NCBI GenBank assembly: GCA_002747185.1
Contig: PDTV01000004.1
Location: 186,001 to 250,000 of the forward strand
Direction: 5' to 3'
Origin: Candidatus Contendibacter odensensis
Lineage (GTDB): Bacteria > Pseudomonadota > Gammaproteobacteria > Competibacterales > Competibacteraceae
Length of the DNA stretch: 64,000 nt
The translations under genes and the position numbers were made by a program. Below, one piece after another: positions 19,447 to 27,367 of this stretch. Under the pieces are notes generated by a model. It was not told the DNA's origin and did no database searches. It saw only the letters and a program-made list of their open reading frames with translations. Each line of letters begins with the position of its first letter. Position 1 is the stretch's first letter.

Positions 19447-20205
19447 GTGCAGCTAAAAAAACTGGTCAATTATACCAATGGTCTGCTGGCAATTGATGAT
19501 TTTAATGATTATTGCCCAAACGGTTTGCAAGTTGAAGGGTGTACGGAAGTCAATAAGCTGGTCGGTGGTGTGACGGCCTGTCAACAATTATTGGAGGCGG
19601 CGGTAGCGCAAGATGCGGATGCCGTCCTGGTGCATCATGGTTACTTCTGGAAAGGCGAGGATCCACGTTTGATCGGGATGAAATATCGGCGGCTTGCCAC
19701 GCTGATTCGCCATGATATCAGTCTGATTGCGTATCATCTGCCCTTGGATGCACATGCGGTGTTAGGCAATAACGCCCAATTGGCACAGCTTCTGGGTTTA
19801 ACCGTGACTGATGTAGTGGGCAGTCGTGGGCATACGCCAGGATTGGTCATGCTGGGTGAGCCGCCTTGTCCACTGGAGGGGAAAGTCTTTCGGGCGCAGC
19901 TTGCCGCACAGTTGGGGCGGGAGCCGCTGTACATTGCCGGTAGTGATGTGTTGATTCGGCGCGTGGCATGGTGTACCGGTGGTGCACAGTCTTTTATTGA
20001 GATGGCTGCTGATGCGGGTGTTGATGCGTTCCTGACCGGTGAAGTTTCAGAGCAAACCGTGCATTTTGCCCGTGAGAATGGCTTGCATTTCTTTGCGGCC
20101 GGTCATCATGCAACCGAGCGTTATGGTGTACAGGCGTTAGGTCAGCATTTGGCACAACAGTTTGATCTGCAATTTTATTTTGTCGATATCGATAATCCAG
20201 CATGA
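19447..20205 (+). CDS. Nif3-like dinuclear metal-centre protein
   Basis: 252 residues, GTG start 3 bases after hisC. Conserved metal-binding pieces of the NIF3/YbgI family are visible: NDYCPNGLQVEG, VLVHHGYFWKG, YHLPLDAH and, near the end, AAGHHATERYGVQALG. The family is annotated as GTP cyclohydrolase I type 2, but its cellular role is not settled. Its stop codon lies inside the loop of a short terminator hairpin. Confidence 0.9.
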   Translation: MQLKKLVNYTNGLLAIDDFNDYCPNGLQVEGCTEVNKLVGGVTACQQLLEAAVAQDADAVLVHHGYFWKGEDPRLIGMKYRRLATLIRHDISLIAYHLPLDAHAVLGNNAQLAQLLGLTVTDVVGSRGHTPGLVMLGEPPCPLEGKVFRAQLAAQLGREPLYIAGSDVLIRRVAWCTGGAQSFIEMAADAGVDAFLTGEVSEQTVHFARENGLHFFAAGHHATERYGVQALGQHLAQQFDLQFYFVDIDNPA

Positions 20206-20217
20206 GTGCTGTTTTTT
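20198..20217 (+). terminator. Intrinsic terminator ending the ibaG-his operon
   Basis: CAGCA and TGCTG pair around TGAG and are followed by six T residues. The TGA stop of the Nif3-like gene begins the loop. The stem is only 5 bp, so strength is uncertain. Confidence 0.55.
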
Positions 20218-20322
20218 GCTGGATCACTCAATAGTGTTTTGTGGTGTACCCACGCATGGATAATAAAGCGATATTGCATTGCAAGTCTTGAAAACATTTA
20301 TCTGTTGCTTCGGGCGTTGCTC

Positions 20323-20794
20323 ATGCTGATTAAAAAAACCGGCGGATATTCACCTATCCGAAATCACCCCGCTGGAGATTTATTTACAGCGCCGCACGTT
20401 CATGAAGGCGGCTACTGTGTTTGGTACGGCTGCGCTGTTGCCAGGTGGTCATGGTGCTGTTGCGGAAGAGGATGGTCTGGTATTAACCCCCTACAAGAGC
20501 ATCACGACCTATAACAATTTTGGTTGTGCTGTGGAAATATGGGTTTAAAAGCATAAAATCCATTGTCGAAATCCGTTTTACCGAGCAACAGCCTTGCACG
20601 ACCTGGCACGCCAGGGCGCCGAATGAATATGGTTTTTACGCTAATGTGACTCCAACGGTAGATCATCCACGCTGGAGTCAGAAAAAGGAGCGGCGTGCAG
20701 GTGATCTTTTCGCCGTAAAGCGTTGATGTTTAATGGTTATGCGGATCAAGTTGCTACACTGTATGCAGGTATGGATTTGCACAAACATTTTTAG
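20323..20794 (+). pseudogene. msrP: msrP (protein-methionine-sulfoxide reductase catalytic subunit), internally deleted
   Basis: The front matches MsrP: MLIKK, then in a shifted frame SEITPLEIYLQRRTFMKAA with a Tat-like RRTFMKA signal, then [13 protein letters not shown]. The sequence then jumps near 20520 straight to the C-terminal part [28 protein letters not shown] and [14 protein letters not shown] further frameshift precedes the last piece MFNGYADQVATLYAGMDL. About 170 residues holding most of the molybdopterin domain are gone. MsrP repairs oxidised periplasmic methionines with the haem partner MsrQ; no msrQ is nearby. The gene is dead. Confidence 0.88.
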
Positions 20795-20859
20795 TACGGG
20801 CCCGCCGGGCCTACTGATAAATCGTGGAAAGACAGTAGCGTATTGTTGGGCAAATTTTT

Positions 20860-21114
20860 TCAGTGTTTGATCATCCCCCAATTGTTCTCACGGGGCATCT
20901 GTAAATGCCAGCCCTGTTCGCCGAGATTTTGCAAGACTTCTGCTGTCTTTTCCTGTGCCAGTTTTCGCTCTGGCTGTAGATCAAGATCCATAACATGAAC
21001 CGGCTCACCAAACAGTTTTAGTAGCGACTCGGGGACACAGGAAAAATCATCCTTGATAGCGATGTAGATGTAGGCATCTTGTTTTTTAGTGCTTTTATAG
21101 ACTGTACATTGCAT
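20860..21114 (-). CDS. ycgL: YcgL domain-containing protein
   Basis: 84 residues, start preceded by GGAG. The sequence MQCTVYKSTKKQDAYIYI, DDFSCVPESLLKLFGEP and the end GEQGWHLQMPRE fit the YcgL (DUF709) family of small gammaproteobacterial proteins. In many relatives it neighbours rnd; here it is isolated between a dead msrP and an IS200 remnant. Function is not established. Confidence 0.85.
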   Translation of the reverse strand: MQCTVYKSTKKQDAYIYIAIKDDFSCVPESLLKLFGEPVHVMDLDLQPERKLAQEKTAEVLQNLGEQGWHLQMPRENNWGMIKH

Positions 21115-21202
21115 GATCAGCTCCAGATGGTGTTATAGGGTTTGAAATATGGATGTAATAGCCACGCTATCGTTATTGATGTTCCCTGCGGTGATTAAAA
21201 AT

Positions 21203-21222
21203 CCCTCACCTTCAGGTGAGGG
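21203..21222. other. Hairpin at left end of the IS200-like remnant
   Basis: CCCTCACC and GGTGAGGG pair around a four-base loop, preceded by AAAAAT, 24 bases before the tnpA start. IS200-type elements carry such a subterminal hairpin that their transposase recognises, so this marks the probable left end. Confidence 0.6.
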
Positions 21223-21245
21223 GAAGTGCTACGAAGTCGTTGCGT

Positions 21246-21408
21246 ATGCGACATGACAGACAAGGCAGTTATAGCAAGCACGATCTGAAGATTCATCTGA
21301 TTGGGGTACGAAGTACCGCAAGCGGGCGCTTCGGTATCCTGTAGCAAAGCGGATTCAGGATCGGGTGCGTCAGATCGCGATGGAACATCATCTTGCTACA
21401 CGTTTGTA
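21246..21408 (+). pseudogene. IS200-type tnpA (Y1 transposase), 5' part
   Basis: From ATG at 21246 the frame reads MRHDRQGSYSKHDLKIHLI. Two small deletions then shift it to TKYRKRALRYPVAKRIQDRV followed by RQIAMEHH. This is the front half of a single-strand transposase of the IS200/IS605 TnpA family. The continuation, starting GKVAKEHVHVL, is found 840 bases away at 22250. Between them lies an AT-rich DHFR-family gene. Confidence 0.8.
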
Positions 21409-21945
21409 ATGATTCTGTGTAATCTGGTTCAGAAACACCTTTGATTCGACAAGTTCAAATTTTATGTGTTTTGGTAGTTCATGAAACAATGGATGCCCGC
21501 CACCCAATACTATTGGAATCGTGGTCAAGGTCATTTCGTCAATTAAGTCTTCTTTCAAAAAGTTGCTTATTGTTGTTCCTCCGTCAATGTATAACCTGTA
21601 ATAGCCCTTTTCGTGAATTTGCTCTAATATTTCTGTTAGTTTTCCTTTTACCAAAAAGGCTTTGTTTTTATGGCTTTCAGGTATTTCTGTCATACTGTTA
21701 CTTAATACGAAAACAGGCTTGGTATATGGCCAAGGAACATCAAATCCGATTACTGTTTCGAAAGTTGTTCTGCCCATTACGAGCGCATCAATATCGTTAA
21801 TGAACTCATCATAGCCCATACCATCATTGTCAGGATTAGGCGTTGAATTGAGCCAATCAGAATCAAGCCAATCAAGTCCACCATTTTTATCGGCAATATA
21901 GCCATCAATACTTGTCGCAATAAATACCTTGTTCTTTTTATTCAT
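21388..21945 (-). CDS. Dihydrofolate reductase / RibD C-terminal family protein
   Basis: 185 residues, intact, with AAGGAG six bases before the ATG. MNKKNKVFIATSIDGYIADK, GRTTFETVIGF and YIDGGTTISNFL, plus LGGGHPLF, are family hallmarks. Members use NAD(P)H, but many lack a proven substrate, so neither folate nor riboflavin reduction can be asserted. Its AT-rich composition and codon use differ sharply from neighbours. It sits inside a split IS200 tnpA and its 3' end overlaps the left half, so it is almost certainly acquired. An inverted repeat (21976-22110) lies just upstream. Confidence 0.88.
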   Translation of the reverse strand: MNKKNKVFIATSIDGYIADKNGGLDWLDSDWLNSTPNPDNDGMGYDEFINDIDALVMGRTTFETVIGFDVPWPYTKPVFVLSNSMTEIPESHKNKAFLVKGKLTEILEQIHEKGYYRLYIDGGTTISNFLKEDLIDEMTLTTIPIVLGGGHPLFHELPKHIKFELVESKVFLNQITQNHYKRVAR

Positions 21946-21975
21946 AACGGCTCCTTGTTAAGATTTTATATGAAT

Positions 21976-22110
21976 GCCAACGGCCAAGTATAAGCGTAGT
22001 GCGGGATTGGGGGGCTTCACTTTCAGTTCACTGATATGTTTATTAATATACAATTAACTCGAATTTAAAACTTTAGCCTGCATTACGCTTATACAATATT
22101 GTGTGCTGGC
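21976..22110. repeat. Long imperfect inverted repeat upstream of the DHFR-family gene
   Basis: The left arm at 21976-22005 contains GTATAAGCGTAGTGCGGG and the right arm at 22077-22110 contains CCTGCATTACGCTTATAC; these are complementary with two mismatches over 18 bases. GCCA and TGGC sit further out. The enclosed bases are very AT-rich. It came in with the foreign segment, could be a cassette-type recombination site, and resembles intergenic repeats known from Bacteroidetes, but that comparison is from memory. Confidence 0.55.
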
Positions 22111-22249
22111 TTTATTTATTTTCATTTAATCATATCATAAATTCTTTATGTCCTTTGCGACAATTGATAAATTATTATTTAGCAGATGCCCACCTTTTTC
22201 AATAATCGGGAAGAGGAAAAGCCCCATGCTATCCAGTCCAGATAGTATC

Positions 22250-22372
22250 TCAGGCAAAGTGGCGAAGGAACATGTGCATGTATTGATCAGCTACCACCCG
22301 ATGCAGATGGTCAGCGATATAGTGCAGACACTATACAATACATGTGAGCACTATGCCCATCGCATTCAATGA
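22250..22372 (+). pseudogene. IS200-type tnpA, internal fragment
   Basis: SGKVAKEHVHVLISYHPMQM then VSDIVQ are the central TnpA motifs, including the HVH metal-binding pair. After about 28 codons the similarity stops and the frame runs to TGA. It is the logical continuation of the piece ending at 21408. The catalytic tyrosine region is missing. Confidence 0.75.
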
Positions 22373-22381
22373 GCCATTATT

Positions 22382-23113
22382 ATGAATGACGCTATTCAAA
22401 CAATATCACTTGTCAGTTTAAGTATCGCTTTTATCCCTGTATTGATCGTGATCACGATTCTTTTTAAGTGGTCGCTTGATGTGAGAAAAGCACTTTATGC
22501 CGTTGTACGGATGCTAGTTCAGCTTTTGTTGATTGGTTATTTTTTGACGTATATTTTCAAGTCAGATAGTGCGACTATAATTTTGGTTGTTTTAACTATT
22601 ATGGTTTTAGCATCGAGCTGGATTGCCCTGGGTGTTATTGAAGCAAAACGCCTGCTGTTATATCGATATGCACTGGTGTCAATCACTTTGGGAGGAGGAG
22701 TTACATTAATCCTGGTGACACAATTTGTGCTGAATCTTGATCCCTGGTATGCGCCTCAATTCATGGTGCCATTGGCAGGAATGATTTTTGTGAATTCTAT
22801 GAATGGTATTAGTCTTGCTGTAGAAAGATTAAATGCAGAAATGGAAGGAGGTATGGCCTATAAGCAGTCACGGCATGTTGCATTTAGGGCTTCTCTGATT
22901 CCAATTATTAATTCCTTGTTTGCAGTAGGCTTGGTATCTTTGCCCGGCATGATGACAGGGCAAATTCTTTCTGGCGTGTCGCCACTAATTGCCGTGAGAT
23001 ATCAAATTATGGCAATGTGCATGATATTTGGTTCGACAGGTATCTCTGCGGCTTGCTTTCTTATAGTAGTCAGGCCTGTTTTTGAGAAGTACGAAGCGAT
23101 ACGACCCCAATAG
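22382..23113 (+). CDS. fetB: FetB/UPF0014-type ABC transporter permease
   Basis: 243 residues with about six to seven membrane segments. The signature EAKRLLLYRYALVSI-type region, GMIFVNSMNGISLAVERL and SLPGMMTGQILSGVSPLIAV are characteristic of FetB (YbbM). In E. coli FetAB exports iron and protects against oxidative stress. The partner ATPase gene fetA is not adjacent on either side, so either it is elsewhere or this permease works with another ATPase. Composition is AT-richer than the his operon, consistent with the foreign stretch just upstream. Confidence 0.85.
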   Translation: MNDAIQTISLVSLSIAFIPVLIVITILFKWSLDVRKALYAVVRMLVQLLLIGYFLTYIFKSDSATIILVVLTIMVLASSWIALGVIEAKRLLLYRYALVSITLGGGVTLILVTQFVLNLDPWYAPQFMVPLAGMIFVNSMNGISLAVERLNAEMEGGMAYKQSRHVAFRASLIPIINSLFAVGLVSLPGMMTGQILSGVSPLIAVRYQIMAMCMIFGSTGISAACFLIVVRPVFEKYEAIRPQ

Positions 23114-23474
23114 GTGAATACTATTCAGAATAGATGATGCACTAAATTAAAATGCTAGTGCTGAGCCGGCCTATCGAGGTAAAGTTGCTTGGCCATGGCA
23201 CATTCTGGATAATCAGCAATTTTGTTGCCGGATAATGACTACTGTGCGACATCTATTGTGCAAGTATCACTCTGATTGTCTGTATTACCTATGTATAGGT
23301 ATGGCAGGTCAGCCAGGCGGGTCAATCCTTGCCCATCAAGTACAGAGTGTGTACTGAAATTTAGCGACAGCGTGGGCGATGCGGGTGATAGCGGAATCGC
23401 GGTCACAAGATGTGATTTTGACCGGTGTATAATTCGCCCTCAAATTCAAATTACCAAAACCAGTGTGTGCGGTT
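23114..23474. other. Intergenic region before can
   Basis: 361 bases with no supported gene. A TATAAT hexamer at 23428-23433, 41 bases before the carbonic anhydrase ATG, is a candidate -10 element; no good -35 is seen at the right distance. Confidence 0.5.
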
Positions 23475-24158
23475 ATGACTGAAATAAAAGATTTAATTCA
23501 AGGTTTTCAAAGGTTTAAGTTTAATTATTTTGAGCCAAACCGTGAGCTATTTAATCGTTTGGCGATGCAAGGACAAACACCACGAACCATGTTAATCGGC
23601 TGTAGTGACTCGCGGGTTGATCCAGCAATGCTTACCGATGCGGCTCCGGGCGATTTGTTTGTGGTACGAAATGTGGCCAATCTGGTTCCACCTTATGAAG
23701 TGACCGGTGGATATCACGGTACCAGCGCAGCGCTGGAGTTTGCGGTCTGTCATTTGAAAGTTAGCAACATCATCGTTATGGGGCATTCGCATTGTGGTGG
23801 CATCAAGGCCTTGCTGGAAAGCGGTGGCGAAGACGGTGAACATAGTGAAGGTGCTGAAAACGATGGTTTTATTGCGCCTTGGGTAAAAATTGCTTCGGTA
23901 GCACGTAATGAGGTACTTCAGCACTGGTCAGATGCTGGCCACGAACTTCAGCAGCGTGCTTGTGAACGGGTCAGTATCCGTACCTCGCTGGATAATCTGA
24001 TGACTTTTCCCTTTATACGTCAACGTGTTGAAGAGGGTTACCTGCAGCTATATGGTTGGTATTACGATCTGGAAAGCGGGGAGTTGATGCAATATGACCC
24101 TGATAAGGATCGGTTCTATGATCTTTATTTTGGCACCATGACAAAAGAAGGAAACTGA
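23475..24158 (+). CDS. can: Beta-class carbonic anhydrase
   Basis: 227 residues from the ATG at 23475; a GTG four codons earlier is possible but less likely. Zinc ligands are visible as C43 in GCSDSRVDP, with the Asp-Arg dyad, and H104 and C107 in MGHSHCGGI. It interconverts CO2 and bicarbonate in the cytoplasm. It stands alone, followed 80 bases later by purH, which fits a housekeeping role supplying bicarbonate for carboxylations. A separate gamma-class homologue is at 37551. Confidence 0.95.
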   Translation: MTEIKDLIQGFQRFKFNYFEPNRELFNRLAMQGQTPRTMLIGCSDSRVDPAMLTDAAPGDLFVVRNVANLVPPYEVTGGYHGTSAALEFAVCHLKVSNIIVMGHSHCGGIKALLESGGEDGEHSEGAENDGFIAPWVKIASVARNEVLQHWSDAGHELQQRACERVSIRTSLDNLMTFPFIRQRVEEGYLQLYGWYYDLESGELMQYDPDKDRFYDLYFGTMTKEGN

Positions 24159-24240
24159 TGGTCGTCACGCTCGCCATGAAGTTTTGGTGAGCGTAGATTG
24201 GGATTAACCAAGAATAAACCTCAAAATGATGGAATTTTGT

Positions 24241-25821
24241 ATGCAACCAACCGATCTTCCTCCCGTTCGCCGTGCTTTAATCAGTGTTTCTGACAAAACA
24301 GGTATCGTCGATTTTGCCCGAGCGTTGCATGAACTCGGTGTAGAGCTTCTATCCACAGGCGGTACTGCCCGATTACTCACCGAAAACCGGGTGCCGGTTA
24401 TTGATGTCGCGGATTACACCGGCTTTCCCGAGATGATGGACGGTCGTTTGAAAACCCTGCATCCCAAGGTTCATGGTGGTTTATTGGGGCGACGTGGCCA
24501 GGATGATGCCATGATGGCCGAGCATGATATTCCACCTATCGATTTGCTGGTCGTTAATCTCTATCCGTTTGAATCCACAATAGCCAGGCCTGATTGCAGT
24601 CTGGCGGATGCTATTGAGAATATCGATATTGGTGGGCCTGCCATGCTGCGGGCAGCAGCCAAGAATCATGCAGCGGTTACGGTGGTGGTTGATGCCGATG
24701 ATTACGGGCGGGTGCTGAATGAACTCCGTGCCAATCAGGGTGCAGTGAGTATGGCCACCCGCTTTGATCTGACGGTTAAGGTCTTTGAACATACCGCTCG
24801 CTATGATGGTGCAATTGCCAATTATCTGGGAGCAATTACCGCGGATGGGAAGCAGGTGCCATTCCCGCGCAGCTACAGTATGCAGTTCGTCAAGGCACAA
24901 GATATGCGTTATGGCGAGAACCCGCACCAGAATGCCGCATTCTATGTCGAGCGTAAACCGGCGGAAGCGTGTATTGCTAACGCGCGTCAGTTGCAGGGCA
25001 AGGAACTGTCCTACAACAATGTTGCTGATACCGATGCTGCGCTGGAGTGCGTCAAGGGATTTGCTGCACCTGCCTGTGTGATTGTCAAACACGCTAATCC
25101 CTGTGGTGTGGCGATTGGCTCTACGCTGTTTAATGCCTATCGTCGTGCCTTTCAGGTTGATCCAGTCTCGGCATTTGGCGGGATTATCGCTTTCAATCGT
25201 CCACTGGATGCGGCAACCGCTCAAGCCATTGTGGAACAGCAATTCGCTGAGGTTATTATCGCACCGGAAGTGACCGGGGATGCTCTGGCAGCCACCGCCA
25301 GCAAGAAAAATGTACGTGTGCTGGCCTGTGGTGAGTGGAATGTTGATCGCAAGCCTGGCTGGGACTACAAGCGGGTTACGGGTGGCCTGTTGGTGCAGGA
25401 TCGTGATTTGGGGCAGGTGGTGCCAGAGGATCTCAAGATTGTTACGCGACGTAAACCCGGTAGTGAGGAACTGGCGGATTTGCTGTTTACCTGGCATGTG
25501 GTCAAGTACGTCAAATCCAACGCTATTGTCTATGGCAAGGAGGGCATGATACTCGGTGTGGGTGCCGGACAGATGAGTCGGGTGTTTTCAGCGCAAATTG
25601 CAGCGATGAAAGCTCAGGAAAACAAGCTGGATCTCAAGGGTGCAGCGATGGCGTCTGATGCGTTCTTTCCCTTTCGGGATGGCCTTGATACCGCTGCCAA
25701 GTTTGGCATTACCTCAGTGATTCAGCCGGGCGGCTCGATGCGTGATGCAGAGGTCATTGCGGCTGCTGATGAATTGGGTATTGCGATGATATTTACCGGT
25801 ATGCGCCATTTTAAACATTAA
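24241..25821 (+). CDS. purH: Bifunctional AICAR formyltransferase / IMP cyclohydrolase
   Basis: 526 residues from [19 protein letters not shown]; an in-frame ATG 15 bases upstream (MMEFC) is an alternative. Last two steps of purine synthesis. The N-terminal MGS-like domain has [11 protein letters not shown] and [14 protein letters not shown]. The C-terminal domain has [24 protein letters not shown] and [10 protein letters not shown]. Followed 30 bases later by purD, the classic purHD pair. Confidence 0.97.
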   Translation: MQPTDLPPVRRALISVSDKTGIVDFARALHELGVELLSTGGTARLLTENRVPVIDVADYTGFPEMMDGRLKTLHPKVHGGLLGRRGQDDAMMAEHDIPPIDLLVVNLYPFESTIARPDCSLADAIENIDIGGPAMLRAAAKNHAAVTVVVDADDYGRVLNELRANQGAVSMATRFDLTVKVFEHTARYDGAIANYLGAITADGKQVPFPRSYSMQFVKAQDMRYGENPHQNAAFYVERKPAEACIANARQLQGKELSYNNVADTDAALECVKGFAAPACVIVKHANPCGVAIGSTLFNAYRRAFQVDPVSAFGGIIAFNRPLDAATAQAIVEQQFAEVIIAPEVTGDALAATASKKNVRVLACGEWNVDRKPGWDYKRVTGGLLVQDRDLGQVVPEDLKIVTRRKPGSEELADLLFTWHVVKYVKSNAIVYGKEGMILGVGAGQMSRVFSAQIAAMKAQENKLDLKGAAMASDAFFPFRDGLDTAAKFGITSVIQPGGSMRDAEVIAAADELGIAMIFTGMRHFKH

Positions 25822-25851
25822 TCTGTCGCGCTTGTCTGGAGGGCATCCAGT

Positions 25852-27150
25852 ATGAATGTTCTGATTGTCGGTAGTGGTGGGCGTGAGCATGCGCTTGCCT
25901 GGAAAGTGGCACAGTCCAATCAGGTTAATAATGTCTATGTTGCCCCTGGAAATGCAGGAACAGCGCGTGAGTCAAAGGCAAGAAATATCGCCATTGCTGC
26001 TGATGATATTCCGGCATTGGTCAGGTTTGCGGCAGGCCATCATGTCGATTTAACCCTGATTGGCCCGGAAGTGCCGCTGGTAATGGGTATCGTCGATGCC
26101 TTTGAAGCGGCAGGATTACCGTGTTTTGGCCCTAATAAGGTGGCTGCACAACTGGAAGGCTCCAAGGCGTTCACCAAGGATTTTCTGGCTCGGCATCACA
26201 TTCCCACAGCGCGTTATCAGAGTTTTACGGATGCTGATGAGGCCGAAGCCTATATTCGTGAGATGGGTGCACCCATTGTGGTTAAAGCCGATGGGCTGGC
26301 AGCCGGCAAGGGCGTGATTTTGGCACAAGGCGAGGATGAGGCCATTACGGCAGTGCGCGGTATGCTCAGTGGCACCGATTTCGGCGATGCCGGGCGGCGC
26401 GTGGTGGTCGAGGAATTTTTACAGGGCGAGGAAGCGAGTTTTATTGTCATGACCGATGGCCAGCATATTCTGCCATTGGCATCCTCACAGGATCACAAGG
26501 CACGTGATGACGGTGATAGCGGTCCCAATACCGGGGGTATGGGTGCGTATTCACCGGCCCCTGTCGTGACCCCTGAAATGCACCAAAAAATCATGGTCGA
26601 TGTGATTGAGCCAACGGTACGTGGTTTGGCAGCAGAAGGGTGTCATTATGTGGGTTTTCTTTATGCCGGTTTGATGATCGATGGTGATCAGCCCAGGGTA
26701 TTGGAATATAACTGTCGATTAGGTGATCCTGAGGCACAGCCCTTATTGTTGCGGTTGCGTTCTGATTTGGTCGATCTTTGCAAGGCAGCATTAGCGGGTC
26801 GGTTGCATGAGATTGAAGCGGAATGGGATTCGCGGGTTGCACTCGGTGTGGTCATGGCTGCGGGTGGTTATCCCGGCGATTGCCACAAGGGTGATGTGAT
26901 TGAGGGCTTGTCTCATGATGACAGTGAATTTGGACACGATGTAAAGCTGTTCCATGCAGGTACGCAAGCGACAAAAGAAGGCCATGTTGTGACCAGTGGT
27001 GGGCGGGTGTTATGTGCCACTGCTTTGGGAGGTACAGTCGCTGAAGCACAAAATTGTGCATACACCCTGGTCAGGCGGGTACATTGGAATGATGCGTATT
27101 ATCGTACTGATATTGGCTATCGCGCAATTGCCCGCGAGCGTAGGGAGTGA
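25852..27150 (+). CDS. purD: Phosphoribosylamine-glycine ligase
   Basis: 432 residues, preceded by GGAGG. ATP-grasp enzyme: MNVLIVGSGGREHALAWKVA at the N-terminus, GPEVPLVMGIVDAFE, KADGLAAGKGVILA and EEFLQGEEASF for ATP binding, and YNCRLGDPEAQPLL. Second step of purine synthesis. Co-transcribed with purH. Its 3' end is followed at once by an 18-bp perfect tandem duplication. Confidence 0.97.
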   Translation: MNVLIVGSGGREHALAWKVAQSNQVNNVYVAPGNAGTARESKARNIAIAADDIPALVRFAAGHHVDLTLIGPEVPLVMGIVDAFEAAGLPCFGPNKVAAQLEGSKAFTKDFLARHHIPTARYQSFTDADEAEAYIREMGAPIVVKADGLAAGKGVILAQGEDEAITAVRGMLSGTDFGDAGRRVVVEEFLQGEEASFIVMTDGQHILPLASSQDHKARDDGDSGPNTGGMGAYSPAPVVTPEMHQKIMVDVIEPTVRGLAAEGCHYVGFLYAGLMIDGDQPRVLEYNCRLGDPEAQPLLLRLRSDLVDLCKAALAGRLHEIEAEWDSRVALGVVMAAGGYPGDCHKGDVIEGLSHDDSEFGHDVKLFHAGTQATKEGHVVTSGGRVLCATALGGTVAEAQNCAYTLVRRVHWNDAYYRTDIGYRAIARERRE

Positions 27151-27154
27151 CGCA

Positions 27155-27190
27155 ATGTTATCCATGTCAAGAATGTTATCCATGTCAAGA
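27155..27190. repeat. Perfect tandem duplication, 2 x 18 bp
   Basis: ATGTTATCCATGTCAAGA occurs twice head to tail a few bases after the purD stop. The following 170 bases up to opdA contain only a short hydrophobic reading (LPLLVALLTGGFLFS) too weak to call a gene. Confidence 0.9.
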
Positions 27191-27367
27191 TTGAGTGGCC
27201 TGTCGGCAAGTTGGCTCTAACGACAGGAGCTCAATAACGCTACATATGAGCATCGGCGTGCTGTACTGCCATTGCTGGTGGCGCTGTTGACTGGTGGGTT
27301 TTTATTTAGTGTTAGCCCGTGCCACATTGGTTTTTGATCATTATATTTATCAAGGATTTATTTCTCG

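Noticed and set aside
23408..23433. TTGACC plus TATAAT as a sigma-70 promoter for can
   Set aside because: The two hexamers are only a few bases apart, far from the usual 16-18 spacing; only the TATAAT is kept as a weak candidate.
23276..23482. 68-codon open reading before can
   Set aside because: Overlaps the likely can promoter and start, has no ribosome site and no recognisable pattern.
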